DNA from: Porites lobata
Lineage: Eukaryota > Cnidaria > Anthozoa > Scleractinia > Poritidae
DNA length: 64,000 nt
Assembly (NCBI GenBank): GCA_942486035.1
Contig: CALNXK010000043.1
Location: 944,501 to 1,008,500, forward strand
Direction of reading: 5' to 3'
Shown piece after piece: positions 12,701 to 24,265 of the stretch; within the stretch, counting starts at the first letter, position 1; each line of letters starts with the position of its first letter. Below the pieces are notes generated by a model. That model was given only the letters and a program-made list of their open reading frames with translations. It was not told the origin of the DNA and searched no databases. The position numbers and the translations under genes are program-made.

Positions 12701-13145
12701 CTTAACTCTGGCTGTAGCAAGCTGTCGAGCGAAACGCGCAAGACACGCAAATGACCACGCACGTGGCTGAAGGCGCGAGGCGTTGCAGTGATGGTAGATA
12801 AATTAACTCTTATCGACAGCTCCGCTAGTAACGTCGTCAGCTTCCTTTATGCGCAAAGCAAAGACAAGAAAAGTACTTTGAAAATGATTTCTGGGAAATG
12901 TAGACATGTTTAATACCCTTTTGCCTTTCTTATTTTTGTAGCACGTGCGGCAGTTGGTCAGCAGTAAGCGTCACGTGATCATCATAATCATTCATTGGTT
13001 GGTTCATGCCTATGGAATATTGGCCGTGACGCTTGTTCAAGATCCTGCTGTACACGGGCCATTGTTCACGCTCGTTCTGGCTCCTGTCTTGTTTTATCTG
13101 GGGACACACTCATTTACCGACCCAAGCAAGTTCAAGACTACTTAA
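6783..13145 (+). CDS. JKAMP: JNK1/MAPK8-associated membrane protein (JKAMP/JAMP), eight exons
   Basis: Exons 6783-6861, 8260-8336, 9009-9166, 9718-9797, 10528-10648, 11804-11973, 12439-12515 and 12942-13145 all have GT/AG junctions and join in frame to 321 aa. Family hallmarks: an N-terminal hydrophobic leader; a Cys-rich lumenal segment (CPGQYC, then CPRGYRTNG and CLEC); the signature YDWLYLGFMA in exon 3; DWYTIFFNP and HCTQEAVYPL in exon 5; SIYAALYFLPSLAVL in exon 6; HWLVHAYGI in the last exon. About seven hydrophobic helices are visible. Known: JKAMP is an ER/plasma-membrane protein that binds JNK1 and links misfolded-protein degradation to proteasomes and ubiquitin ligases. The length fits vertebrate JKAMP (about 310 aa). 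The start at 6783 gives the signal-like leader. Introns 1 and 3-5 host mobile elements, but no exon is damaged. Confidence 0.95.
7022..7843. mobile_element. TIR DNA transposon (non-autonomous) in JKAMP intron 1
   Basis: The TIRs start CGGTCAGTGTAAAACGCAGA and continue into GCAGACT heptamer repeats on the left. The right end is the reverse complement. Both are flanked by the same 9-bp direct repeat, ATTATAAAC (7013-7021 and 7844-7852). Two short minus-strand frames inside (7228-7446 and 7465-7680) are not recognisable as a transposase. A 9-bp duplication would suit a Mutator-like element, but I cannot assign a superfamily. Confidence 0.8.
7883..8200. repeat. Tandem duplicate of the transposon's right end plus flank
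   Basis: This stretch repeats 7544-7861 at an offset of 339 bases with very few differences (for example TTCGGATG versus TTCAGATG). It includes the right TIR and a third copy of ATTATAAAC. The join lies in TCAAATCAAATCAAATCAA, a short slippage-prone repeat. The last base is 59 bases before JKAMP exon 2. Confidence 0.9.
9872..10016 (+). mobile_element. tRNA-Val-derived SINE in JKAMP intron 4
   Basis: 9872-9944 folds as a tRNA: acceptor arms GTTTCCG / CGGAAAC pair perfectly, an A-box-like TAGTGTAGTGG is present, and the anticodon loop CTCACAC carries anticodon CAC (Val). The T arm is degenerate, with one A-C mismatch and loop TTCATGC. It is followed by an unrelated body and a (TCA)n tail ending near 10016. 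The tail and weak B box favour a SINE over a working tRNA gene. Confidence 0.65.
10147..10285. mobile_element. Fold-back element in JKAMP intron 4
   Basis: The left arm (TGTTGTAGTTAATTTT followed by AATTTTTGTTTTTCTTTT) is matched by its reverse complement on the right (AAAAGAAAAACAAAAATT ... AAAATTAACTACAACAT). The loop is short, so the single-stranded form would be one long hairpin. Confidence 0.7.
11193..11680. mobile_element. MITE with arms of about 40 bp in JKAMP intron 5
   Basis: The left arm ACTTATAGCCAAATTCTTTG (continuing TATCACGCTGCGAG) pairs with the right arm ending CAAAGAATTTGGCTATAAGT. The inner sequence has no recognisable protein. No clear target-site duplication seen. Confidence 0.7.
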
Positions 13146-13506
13146 GGAGACCTTTGCTTAAAATTTGCCAGCTTTCAGGTAGTCTTATTTTGAGTTTAAA
13201 AAAGTTGTCAAATATTAATAAGGGAACAGCACAGAGGAGTTTTTATTTGAGAATTGAACGGGTGAAGGTAAGGATGCCTACATAGTTATAGACAGTAAAA
13301 AAGTAAGTTCTTTCCCTTCCAAAGGAAAGGCGGGCGGACTCAGAGGGGACGGGTAGACAGACGCATACAATTCACCTGCCTGTCTCGCCCAAGCCTCACT
13401 TGGCCGTTTTTTGACATCACCTCACACTTTTCCTTTGAAGAGGTCTCGCATTCATGACCAACTCCAAAATAGGGCTGAATTGCAGTCTAAAATAGTTGTA
13501 ATTCAT

Positions 13507-14104
13507 CTTCACTGCGACAATAGCCACTCATTGCCGAGCTATAGATAAGTTATGGGGGAAACATTTTGCCCAGGCAATGAGCAGAAAATACACAGGCAGA
13601 CGGATACACGTCGCCATAGGGGAGGAGGGTGGGAAAAATTTGTGTTAGTAGTTCCAGCAAGCAAAACTTGGCGAAAAGAGGGAAAAAATCCGAAAACGTG
13701 ACTTAAAATGGGTAGACTACGGTCACTCAAGGAGAAAAGGAAAGAGATGATGAGAATGCCGCTTGCTGAGGAGGCCGCTTGGCCGAGTGGTTAGAGCGCT
13801 GGACCTGTAATTCGGAGGACCCGAGTTCAAGTCCCGCCCTGGTCGCTAACTGGATTTGTCCTCGGTAGTCCCGAGTTCAAATGCCAGACCGCGCTTGTAA
13901 AATAGACAGCTGGTTCGCCTCTTACCAGTTGGGGATTCTTACCATGTTATGTATGTGCCATTTAAAATTATTTGTTTCGTTATCCCTGAAAAGCTTCATA
14001 AGGGGAGAGGATAACTAAAGTATCATCATCATCATCATCCGTCATCATCATCATCATTATCGATAGCACGGCGAAATTTCGTGACTATTGTCGCAGTGAA
14101 GCTA
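13507..14104. mobile_element. Fold-back/MITE hosting a nested SINE
   Basis: CTTCACTGCGACAATAG at the left (about 13509) is matched by CTATTGTCGCAGTGAAG at the right (about 14086). Pairing extends to CTATAGATAA / TTATCGATAG with mismatches. The tRNA-derived SINE at 13771-14060 lies between the arms. Confidence 0.65.
13771..14060 (+). mobile_element. tRNA-derived SINE with (ATC)n tail
   Basis: The head GAGGCCGCTTGGCCGAGTGG then TTAGAGCGC has a type-II-like A box (TGGCCGAGTGG) and a good B box (GAGTTCAAGTCCC, repeated at about 13870 as CGAGTTCAAATGCC). A body without coding potential follows, with a tail of ATC triplets. The 3' triplet tail resembles that of the SINE at 9872. Confidence 0.75.
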
Positions 14105-15654
14105 AACAAGCAGTTCTCTGCTTTTTGCGAAACGAAAAGACATTGTTTCAGGACTGTAATCCGCCTTCGTATTGCGCTTTCCTTGGCTTGGTCCTTTATC
14201 ACTTGGTACTTAAATTATCTCAGCACATTTTAAGAACAGAGAATGCGAACATGTTGAACGGAAAAACCGTTTGTGATGCGTGACACTTGGATTAAGATAA
14301 GTAAAAGAATGATATTGTAACAAAATATCAAAAAGTGTCAAGAACTTTATGATGGTCTTTCGAAAAAAGGCTTTTCGCTTGTATATCAATCTTCAGTGTA
14401 CAGAAAACCATAGAAACAGAAATATGTCGTGTAATTAGTAGAAACCAATACCAATACAGAAAACGAGCTTGATAAAAGAATTTAGTAAAAACTAATATGG
14501 TTACACGTTTATAATATTGTACCAAGAAAATGTGCATCTTCCAAACCCTGAGTAAGTGTTTGTTAATGTTAAACAGTAAAGCCTGAATACTGGGGTTTGA
14601 AACAATAATATTTAAGTTTAGGCGAATGTAATATGAAATTAAGATAAATAAAATAACGTTTTCTTAAAAAAAATAGTATTTCCCGTTGAAAGAGCTGAAT
14701 GTTGTAGCCGGGAAATGATCCTTTTCAGAGGTAAGAGAATGGATAATTCATTCTAACGAAGGGCTAACTCTTTTGTACTGTCTGTCAAAATCCCCCTTCG
14801 AGTCAAAATAAATCCTCAAAATAAATCCTCTTTTCAAAATCGATTGTTCGTACCAATACTTATTTCCCAATTCGATACGAAAGGGGAATACCGAGAACAC
14901 CGGGTATTCTACACCACTGCAAGGTTGCTGCCAAGGTGTTTTAAACCCTATTAGCGCTGTAGTCAATATCTGTTAGTTATGCTTATGCGTAGTTGTTGGA
15001 AATATATTGACATTTCCTCTATCAGCTGTCAAGGCGAAGGAACTCAGTCTATAATCCAGCTGAGGATTAAATGATCTTGAATGCCCTTTGAAGTTGTCAA
15101 CGCACAACATGACCATTGAGTAGTCATTTCTGTGACCAGCAATATTTTCTCTCTGGTGATTTTAAGAGATCATCTCATTCCGTTTGTTTGGCCCTGTTAA
15201 TGAGTTTTAAAAGTACGCGGCAGTGTGTTTTTTGTTCTGTTTAGTTCCACTTACCTGAGTGAGAGATGTCTCTTCCTCCACGGTTTGTTGCCTTTTCTTG
15301 TCCGGTCTTGGTTAGACTTGCTCCACGTCAACTACGTGAGTGAGTGCCGAAGCGCAAGAAACGGCGAAAGCGACCGGAAACGGTGTTTGGTCTATATCGT
15401 GTTATTGCCTTGTCATCTGCCTCGTGCTTGCCTTACCTTGGTCTATATTTTCCTCTCAGAGGCACGTTTATGTTTAATATTTGCCGTGTTTGCATTCAAT
15501 ATGAAAGTTTCAACAATTTTGAAAATGATACTAACAATGAATCAGTTAACGAAATAAAATTGACTGGTTTTTGAGCTAGGAACCGTGCTGCCATTCAGCA
15601 GAATTTTCTTCCAGGCCCGCAAAGCTATCGAGACTTTCGAGAAACGAAGCTCAG
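14105..15654. other. Intergenic, no gene recognised
   Basis: AT-rich sequence. The longest open frame (15225-15557, plus) lacks recognisable domains and borders the 140-bp tandem array. Confidence 0.5.
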
Positions 15655-16222
15655 GTCATGTCTTACCTTAAGTCTTCATGGCATGTGTTGTTTTGCCTTG
15701 CTCGTTTTATTATTTTCCTGTCCTATCTTGTATTTACATGCCTCAGCTTGTATTTGCATGCCTTGTCTCATCCTGCCTAGTTATTTTTGATCGTCAGTCT
15801 TACTTTAAGTCTTTTCATTGCATGTCCTGTTTTGCGTTGTTCGTTTTATTATTTTCCTGTCCTATCTTGTATTTACATGCCTCAGCTTGTATTTGCATGC
15901 CTTGTCTCATCCTGCCTAGTTATTTTTGATCGTCAGTCTTACTTTAAGTCTTTTCATTGCATGTCCTGTTTTGCGTTGCTCGTTTTATTATTTTTCCTGT
16001 CCTATCTTGTATTTACATGCCTCAGCTTGTATTTGCATGCCTTGTCTCATCCTGCCTAGTTATTTTTGATCGTCAGTCTTACTTTAAGTCTTTTCATTGC
16101 ATGTCTTGTTTTGCGTTGCTCGTTTTATTATTTTTCCTGTCCTATCTTGTATTTACATGCCTCAGCTTGTATTTGCATGCCTTGTCTCATCCTGCCTAGT
16201 TATTTTTGATCGTCAGTCTTGA
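15655..16222. repeat. Tandem array, period about 139-140 bp, four copies
   Basis: TCCTATCTTGTATTTACATG recurs at 15721, 15860, 16000 and 16140. The first copy is the most diverged, and the last three are nearly identical. The repeated open frames read through the array because the period is close to, but not consistently, a multiple of three. Confidence 0.95.
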
Positions 16223-18883
16223 ATTTTATTGAGTGTCTTGTGTTGTCCTTCGTTGTCCGGAATCTCTTATAGGTTCTTATCTTGCCTGCCAGCTATTCGA
16301 TATCTTCCTCATTGTGCAGGCCTGGAACATTTCATTCTATGAATCAGTAGTTAAATAGAGTGAACTTCCGCGTTCAAACTTTTCAAGGACTTTCCGGCCT
16401 AAGATTTCAGGAAACCACACTTGATCACCGCGAGTATGTTGTACATATACTCGGAATTGAAGACATGCTAGTAGCGCAGAAATAGACGAAGTCCGACTGT
16501 TTTGCTCAAGACTCTTTGATACAAGTTCCAAATGAGCCCATGCAAGCCTTAATCTCGCCCTGCTGTATTCAGCATGGCTGACAGAACGCCTTCGGTTTGA
16601 AAATCTGGTTTTATCGCCGCTGTTTGGCAATTTTTCTTGTTTCAATACATAAATTCTGTAATTAGGTAACTGATGAGGTATTCAGAGGCTGACTTATTTT
16701 TGGGAAAAGCCTTTCTTCTATAGAATTCATAATTAAAAGTAAGGATAGACATTTTACTGTCAGCAGCGAGCCCACACCAAAGCCATGCTAGCTAATGATG
16801 GTGGAAACAAATAAAGCGATCAATGATAACGGTTTTCTTAGAACTTGTCTTTATCAGCTGGTGGTTACATTAAACGCACTGATTACCACACATGCCCTAA
16901 ATATATCATAGCAACAACCTTCTATTTTTACGTTCATTCGGGAAGATCCTTACTGAAGTTATGCGAAATTACGTTTGCTAACGGCTGGTCCGCTTTGGAG
17001 GAAGTTAGTTGCAGTAGAATAGGCGTGTCTTGAATATACGGATATATTTTAAGATGGATACAACTGTCTTATTTTTAGAACACCAATTCTTTTCATCTCT
17101 ATCAGACTGATTATCAAAACGACATTCTTTTGTAAAGCTCATACTTTCGCTGACGAAACTGTTTATAAAGAACTTGAACCGAAAGTTTCCTAGAATCTCA
17201 TTATGTCAAGTTCCTAGGTTGCAGAGAGTAGAATATTGGAACCGGAAGACAAATGCCTTATATCTGCCCTACCTTCTTCGCCTTTGAGTGAACACACAAG
17301 TAAAAAATAACCAGAAGCTAACTGACTTCCGCGTGAAGGACCCTTTCACCGTTAACATGGAGGATCTTTATATAACGACAACAATTGCAAGTTTCAAATT
17401 TGCAATGTAAAATATATTTTAAAAAAATAAGTGACAAATATGAACTTCAAATTCTCTCTCATTTAGGTCCTAAAAATACGGGAGGGTTAAATTGAACATA
17501 AAAGAACAAAAAAGTAATAATATAATTAAAATCTGAGATTTCCGCTTCAGTTGGTATTCGAAGAAACGAAACATATTTCTCAATGTCAGGGTGAAAAGGA
17601 TACGGTGTCGAAATCATGATTGTGTCATTCTTGTAAATTTTATAAAAGAACGTGATTTTCGTAATTGGTTCTACTTCTCACTTGTTACTTAATAGATCCT
17701 TAGTTCCGTTTAGATGTTAACAAGTCATGTGTGATCATGCATGTTATGAAAATGAATTAAGTTCTTTATTATCATTATTTTTTGTTTTTGGTCAGTGATC
17801 TCTGACGTATGCCTTGTTTTCACAAGAGGCTACTTAATTATCGGCGGTGACCACGAAACCGAGTGACCGACAGTTTAATATGCCAGCGGGAAAGCTAGAG
17901 TTGGGATGTTATTTGGAGAATATGGATGAAAATTCGCGCTCGCGCCAGTGATTAATAAAGAGAGTGGGAGACAAAGGGAGACAAAGAAAGAAAGCAAAAC
18001 GACAATAATAACAAAACAACAATTCTGACATAAAATAACTGACGGCAGGCTTTGTAGATACAAAAAAGTCAGCTGAAAAGTATAGAGTTTTGGATGCATA
18101 AGGAATCGTGGTACAAAAACCGAGTGGATTAAGTGGCTTTTTTAGTGAAATAAGTCCGAGAAAACTGAAAGTTTGGCCAATTTTCATCCAAACTTTCGTT
18201 AATACTACAAATCTTAACCTTGAGGATGTTAACACCTGAACTCAACGGCATATAAATTCTAAGATTTTTTATCCGTTGTGCTGCTGGGCGCAGTTGGAAT
18301 TGACTGATGCATTACTTCATAATAATCAGAAACGCCTTTTAAAAATTTTTCTGGCTTTAGTTGCTCGACCTTGGACAGTATATAATCATCTCACTCGAGG
18401 TGATTGTTGGCTAATACTGAAGACATAATCATCTTGGAACAATCAGTCAGAACACTCATATTGAACTTGTCCTTGGTAAAGAAAGATAAAATCCTATTAT
18501 CAAAAGAGACACCAAATATACCGGGGCATGTTAACCTTGACCTTGTTAAACCTTGAACTGGCTGAAACTCTTCACATCAGCTTCTGTATTGTGTTATTTT
18601 GCAAAGTTTCAGGGCCTCGAATAGCAGTTTGTGCTATTTTGCAAGGGACATGTTTACTACTTCTTGTGCTCTAAATTAAGTTTTGTTGTTGTTTTTGAAC
18701 CTGTCTGATGTTCTTGTAGGTGCGCGCTTTTAAACTGTATTTTCTCGAAAACTTCAAATGAAGGCCAAATTCAGTTTAACAGAATACTAGTAAATAATTC
18801 AGTGTCTTGGTCAAGGTGTCAAAAATGTAGTCAGATTACTGAGCAAAATCAAACGAATTAAGAATACCTTAAATACAGTGCAT
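16223..18883. other. Intergenic, no gene recognised
   Basis: One minus-strand open frame of 102 aa (16337-16645) has a protein-like composition but no domain I recognise, and no neighbouring exon is evident. The rest is AT-rich, unstructured sequence. Confidence 0.45.
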
Positions 18884-19073
18884 TAAGGACAATGACTGAT
18901 ATTTGACTACAACTACCAGAATTCATTTCGGTTTTGCTTTGTTATTTAAATTTGTCAATCCTGCGGAGGATTAAAGAACAATAGCCTTAATTTGCACAAC
19001 AAAACAACAAACTCAAGGATTCTGGTAGTTGTAGTAAAATGACGTCATCGTGCAATTGTCCTAGTTGAAAAGT
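18884..19073. mobile_element. MITE with AGGACAAT ends
   Basis: The left end AGGACAATGACTGATATTTG leads to ACTACAACTACCAGAATTC. The right side carries GATTCTGGTAGTTGTAGT and ends in ATTGTCCT. The terminal and subterminal arms are inverted copies of each other. Confidence 0.7.
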
Positions 19074-22000
19074 TGTTTGTTCCATGGCAAGTACCTTTTC
19101 TCGTAATTAGATAAGAACCTATTTAAGGAACTAAAAAAGCCTAAATTTGTCATCAGACAAAAAATATATTAAAAACAACTAGTTGTTGCTGACGTTTTTT
19201 TCTTATTTTTTTTTTTCTTAACTCACGTCCAGGACAGTATTTATATTCTGGCTTGTATAAAGTACGTCATCTTACCTACTGAAATTAACCCTCAAAATTT
19301 CTTTCAATTTCACTTTTTGCACTCCACTCAAACCTCTGATGATCGAAGTCTCTACTGACTTATGTAATGGTAGTGTTACAAAGTTGAAATTGCTCACAAC
19401 AAACGCCACAGCCATCCAGTTAAAGTATAAATCGCAACAAAACAAAATTGAACAAAACTGTAACTTCCTCGATCATTATTTCTTTGAGTGGAATCTTAAA
19501 CCACTTTGCCCAGATTTATTTAACACTGGCTTGCTCAGTAATATCAATAACTTGTGATCTTGAGAAAGGATCCATCGGCTATCTTTAACTTCAAACGCTC
19601 TGCTCTTAGATAAAACTAGCAACGAGGTTATTGTTAGTAATTATTTGTCCTACAACAATCGCCCAAAATAGCTTTGTCTCTGAATTTTTAGCCTGTGTAC
19701 AGGTGCATGGGTGAGGGGAGGGGGCGTTTGTACATGAAGTAGAGCGCTTGAGACCAAGTTGTCTTGAATGCGTAATTAGAAGTATTAGAAGTAGCAAAGA
19801 AGTCGGTTCTGGAAGTTTGTCATCAGCATTTTTGTGTCCAATTATCGTGTGTTCACGAAGTCGATTTGACTCTTATTTTACAGTGATTTCCAAGAAAGAA
19901 ATGTCAACTAAATTCCGGTTCCTTACCGACCCAGCTCACAGTGCCTTATCGGCTTTTAGTTGTCCTATAGTGCATCCGTAACTTCTCAGCACACCAAGCC
20001 GGGAAATGCACGCACTGTATTGCAGTTAAGCACTCTTTTGATGTTCGATGCAAGCCTTTAGTCATACAAACAGTCATTCCGTGACTGCAGCTCGCGATCT
20101 TTCCGCGTAGTTTTCACGTTGCGATCACGTTGCGATGTTTTGAATCAGCTTCAAATATTGCGTCGTGATGCTTCGTGCGTAATTATTACCTAGTGGCGTG
20201 GAAGCTTTTGTCGGGACCATGTCGGGTTAAAAATGAACATACCCACGTTTCGCGGAAAAGTTACTACTGACACGGCAATCTGTTCCATGATTCATGTGCC
20301 TTGCACCAAATTTGTAACAGTTTATACGAGGAAGCAACAGAAAAGTCAACATCAAAGCAGAAGAGAATCATTAAGATAAAGTAAATGAAATAAAATGAAA
20401 ATAATAATTATACGTATATATTAAGAAATGAAAACTGATTGATATTTAGACTGAAAAAACAAATGCTGACCCTGTTTAGTGGTGTATGGAGTTCAAAATG
20501 CTGACTCTGTTTAGTGCTGTATGGAGTTCAAGTCAACCAAAGAAACTCCGCCCAAATAAAGAATCCCACAAAGTAGGCAGATAGATAAAAAATACAAATA
20601 AAAAATACCGATAGAGTGGTGTATCACTTAAGGTAGTCCTTTTAGACTCTTTTTAGGGAGCTATACAGAGCATCGCCGCTATCAATAGAACGTACATGAA
20701 AATAACACACAAACGGCCGAGGGTCTGAACAAGTGCCCGCTGCAGAACTATCGCGATCTGTCTAGTATCACAGATTATAATTAATGCTACACTGTTCAAG
20801 GCGATTCTTTTTTACTGAACTTAAGCTCTAGTTTTTCATGTTTCGTAAACACTGTCTCGTAGGGTTGAAGACGGTGAAAACTACCCTTATTTGAGTGTTC
20901 GTTTTACGTCAAATGATTTTGCAAATGACACAAAGCAGCGAGAAACGCGCCGCCATGGAGTCTACGGCATGAGGAAACCACTTTAGCATCTTGGATATTT
21001 TTCAGATCTATCCAACACTACCGGCCTTTACAATAACTCAACGCGACTTTCTTCAGGAACAAGTGTTTCAGTTATAAGTTTAACGGCGAATCATTTTCTT
21101 TTTCAGTCAATCATGATTAAATATTTAATAAAATAATATACGATCGTGCTAATTAAAACCCACTAACCGGTTGTTAATTTAAATGTCGACGGGTTTCAAG
21201 CACATCCACTCCTGTCAAGCAGAATACATTTTTAGGCACCGTAATATCACCTCGAGTTGGCCAAGTATTGTATGTTTGACTGTGAACTTAACTCGAAACG
21301 ATTGACTCTTTCTACTAAACAAAGCGTGCAGCTAGGCTGTCCGGTAAAGAGACAGTCCACTCCTGAAGTTTCAGAAAGCAGTGGAACTATTAAAAAAACC
21401 GATCCCGGTTGCAATCACCGACGGAAGTTCTAGTAAAAACACGCGTTCGTTGTTGCGTGGGAGCTGTACACCGGCGTCCACCAGTTTGTTGCAATATCAT
21501 TCAGTCACATATCTTTTTCACTGAATAGTGAATGACCAGATGAGCCATATTTATCACGTTGTCAGAGCCAAAATTGCTCATTTTTATTTGTTGTACGATT
21601 GTTTTTTGATCCTCAGATGTAGACGTAGTTTTGACGCCTTTCAGACATTTGCAATATTGTCTATCAGTGATTCAAACGCTCACTACAATACGTACAAATT
21701 TAGTTTTTATTACGAAAGCTCGTTATAACGTGGTAAATAATTCCGAAGTATAGTGTTTATTGATATTGATTGTTAAAAGGCCTTAAAATCGTACGTCACA
21801 AAATATTAAAGTCAAGGTTTACTCCTGGAAAACAAGAGTTTACCAGTTATTTTGATGTCCATCAGACGATATTAATTGTTTTAGCAGAAAATACTTGTAG
21901 ACTTTCTTAACAGAAAAGTGAAACGTAATAGCTACCTTGGGTCACCTACTGTTTTCCGGAGATGTTAACTAACTACTCCAAACTACACTGCGAATATTTT

Positions 22001-22990
22001 TGTTGAAATACATACGTTACAAGGCTGAAGCCAGGCAAGAATTAGAAAAAAAGCTTTAAAGTGGTTCGCTGAACTTGTTCTCTAGAATTTGTGGCTTTCG
22101 CCTTCCCAGATTTGTACTAAAAACGCTTACTATGTTCTTTATTCTTGCGAAACACAAACCACGTGGCCGCGATTAATATTGTGTTTTCTTTTTTTGGAAA
22201 AAATTATAGAACATTATTTAATCTTAAGGCAAGTCTTCCTGTTGATTGGGTAACAATTAATTAATCAGTGATCTAGGAGGGTTTGCAAACGCTTGCGACC
22301 AAGCATGTAGTTTGACTTAAAACTCAAATGGTACAGTAGTTGTAATCACAGAGAGCAAAACAAAGACCATCGGCTCTTATAATTTGCTCATTGTAAACGC
22401 TGCGATCATTTGTTTATAATACATGGATTAGTATTTCCTGTCAAGTACCGATTACCCACACAGAAATGAAGAACAAACATTTGCCGCATTGTTTTGTTTC
22501 TTCCTTGTAAACTAAAAACTTGAACGTACTACCACAAATCAGCACATTAGCGCGAAAACATAATTACATACATTTAATGACACAAAACAATCTCGCATTT
22601 GTAATATAACTGAGATTCAATGGGCCTTCTTTGAGCGCAAGGGCTATTTAATCTTGGTCGAGTTGTTAACGCTTCATCAGCTCGTTCGTGGGTGGAAAAT
22701 ATGATACACGGCACTCCATAGCCCTTAGAGCAATTTCACTCACAATTTAACGTTCTCTTTGTGAATTCGTATAACTCTATTCAGTTCACTGGACCGCGAA
22801 ACTTTCCACACTTCCTTCCATACCCTGGCAACATGCTCCACGGAGAATGGCCAGTTAGGCGAAAATTCACGAAAGAGGACGATACAGAATCGTCGTAAGT
22901 CAGTTGTAAGCGATTTTTAAATCATCTCTTAAAATAAACCTCTCGTCATCAATCGTGTTACTAAAAAAACGGAAGTAAAGTGCCCAGCCC
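19074..22990. other. Intergenic, no gene recognised
   Basis: No convincing exon seen. The only structure noted is a short direct duplication at 20461-20530 (listed separately). Short open frames at 19339, 19748 and 21528 show no domain or splice context. Confidence 0.45.
20461..20530. repeat. Short tandem duplication (about 36 bp twice)
   Basis: AATGCTGACCCTGTTTAGTG then GTGTATGGAGTTC is followed directly by a second copy with a few changes (AATGCTGACTCTGTTTAGTG). Confidence 0.8.
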
Positions 22991-22999
22991 GACCAATAA

Positions 23000-23009
23000 G
23001 GGGTTCCCC
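23000..23009. promoter_or_regulatory. NF-kappaB-like site upstream of the first IL-17-like gene
   Basis: GGGGTTCCCC matches the consensus GGGRNWYYCC at every position. It lies about 170 bases upstream of the TATA-like box and 311 bases upstream of the start codon. Binding is inferred only from the motif. Confidence 0.4.
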
Positions 23010-23177
23010 TAACTGCTCTTAACAAACAACTATGTAATTGTTTTTACCGCGAGGTTTCAGCACTGTTGGTAGGTTTGTTATTTTAAGTGCAAAAAAATTC
23101 CTTGTTCAAAATTAAATTAATGAGACGTCCTCTATTCTGACGTAAAACTTCTGGAAAGGAAAATGGGGACACAAGAG

Positions 23178-23185
23178 TATTTAAG
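23178..23185 (+). promoter_or_regulatory. TATA-like box of the first IL-17-like gene
   Basis: TATTTAAG, 135 bases before the start codon at 23320, at a distance that leaves room for a short 5' leader. The second IL-17-like gene has a similar arrangement. Confidence 0.45.
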
Positions 23186-23319
23186 CGAGCCAATTTGAGA
23201 GCAGTTTACAAACAGTTTTGCAGACTCGAACTTAAAGTTGTCAAAAAGGGAGAGATAAAAGAGGATTACAGAAGTGAACGCAAGTACCTCAAGAAGAGAG
23301 CAAGTACACTCCTGCAAAA

Positions 23320-24265
23320 ATGGCATCGAGTATCGTTGTAGTAAGTATAGTTATATTTTCTCAGCAAAAATTTTAGTTTTGAGAAATGTTTGTCTTACTT
23401 TGATATTTCTTCGACCTGTGCTTTTCTTGTCCGTACAAGAATTCATTGGGTAGGAATTTTTTTGTGCTTTTACTTGAAGATAACATCGTCCCTTTGAACG
23501 TTTTTTTTAATTGTTTTTATGAAATTCTTCACGCTTGAGGGAGTTTATGCGGTGCCATTATAATAACTAAAGAAACGAATTTACATTTTGAGATATGTTC
23601 AGTGGTGTGTAGTATATTTCCGTGAGACTGAATGATAATCGTTACAAACCTCTGTGTGCGTTTTTCTCAACTTCTGATAACCAGCGATTGGCCTGGATTG
23701 ACTACAACTCGACGTACATGAAAAACAGTTCACTTCGTACTTTGGCTGATGTTTTCTTGAGTCAGCAAATCTCTTCACTTAAACAATGATGCAACGTTAA
23801 CACATTCTGGCGACTTTTGTTATTTTTCAGATCTTGGGGAACGTTCTCGTTTTATTTCACGCGATTCTGACCATCCAATCAGCGCCTTGCGGGAAGTCAC
23901 CAGTCCTTGTGACACCTCGAGAAGTAGTCGACAAAGTTTCCAGATCTACTTGGATGCTAGTGAAACATAACCCATGGCAACAACTTCAGGAAAGTTTAAA
24001 TCGCCGGCCGAGAAGACGTTTAAACGACATGGTTGTGTCGCAGTACTGCAACTGGACAATTCAGATAGACGACAACCCGGATCGAAATCCCAGATTTCTG
24101 TCGAAAGCAGTGTGCCAAGATTGCAAATGGTACTGCCAAGCTGTGGAGTACGAACATCGTGTTTTACTGAAGGACTGCCCAGACTATAAAACTCACAGAG
24201 CGAACATGGTTTTGTGGAAATGGGAGACCGTCAAACTACCTGTTGCCTTTGTTTACAGTCCGTAG
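23320..24265 (+). CDS. IL-17-like secreted cytokine, gene 1 of tandem pair
   Basis: Exon 1 is 23320-23340 (seven codons, MASSIVV, donor GTAAGT). Exon 2 is 23831-24265 after a TATTTTTCAG acceptor. The intron is phase 0 and the product is 151 aa. Residues 1-24 form a signal peptide (likely cut before A25-P-C). A basic run R65-R-P-R-R-R70 could be a furin-type site. The mature core starts at C80-N-W and holds cysteines C80, C102, C105, C109 and C123 plus C27 near the N-terminus. The pattern CNWTIQIDDNPDRNPRFLSKA followed by C..C...C matches the IL-17 cystine-knot fold (compare C-PW-x-R..D.NR.P..I..A.C.C..C in the family), and the C-terminal WKWETVKLPVAFVY fits its last strands. Known: IL-17 ligands dimerise and signal through SEFIR receptors to NF-kappaB. 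Inference: immune or epithelial cytokine. A polyadenylation-like AATAAA occurs near 25388. Confidence 0.85.

Noticed and set aside
15678..16199. Repeated 80-90 aa open frames with YFPVLSCIYMPQLVFACLV
   Set aside because: They arise from the 140-bp tandem array read in shifting frames; no start context or domain supports them.
16337..16645. 102-aa minus-strand open frame
   Set aside because: Protein-like composition but no recognised domain and no neighbouring exon; could be chance in this length of sequence.
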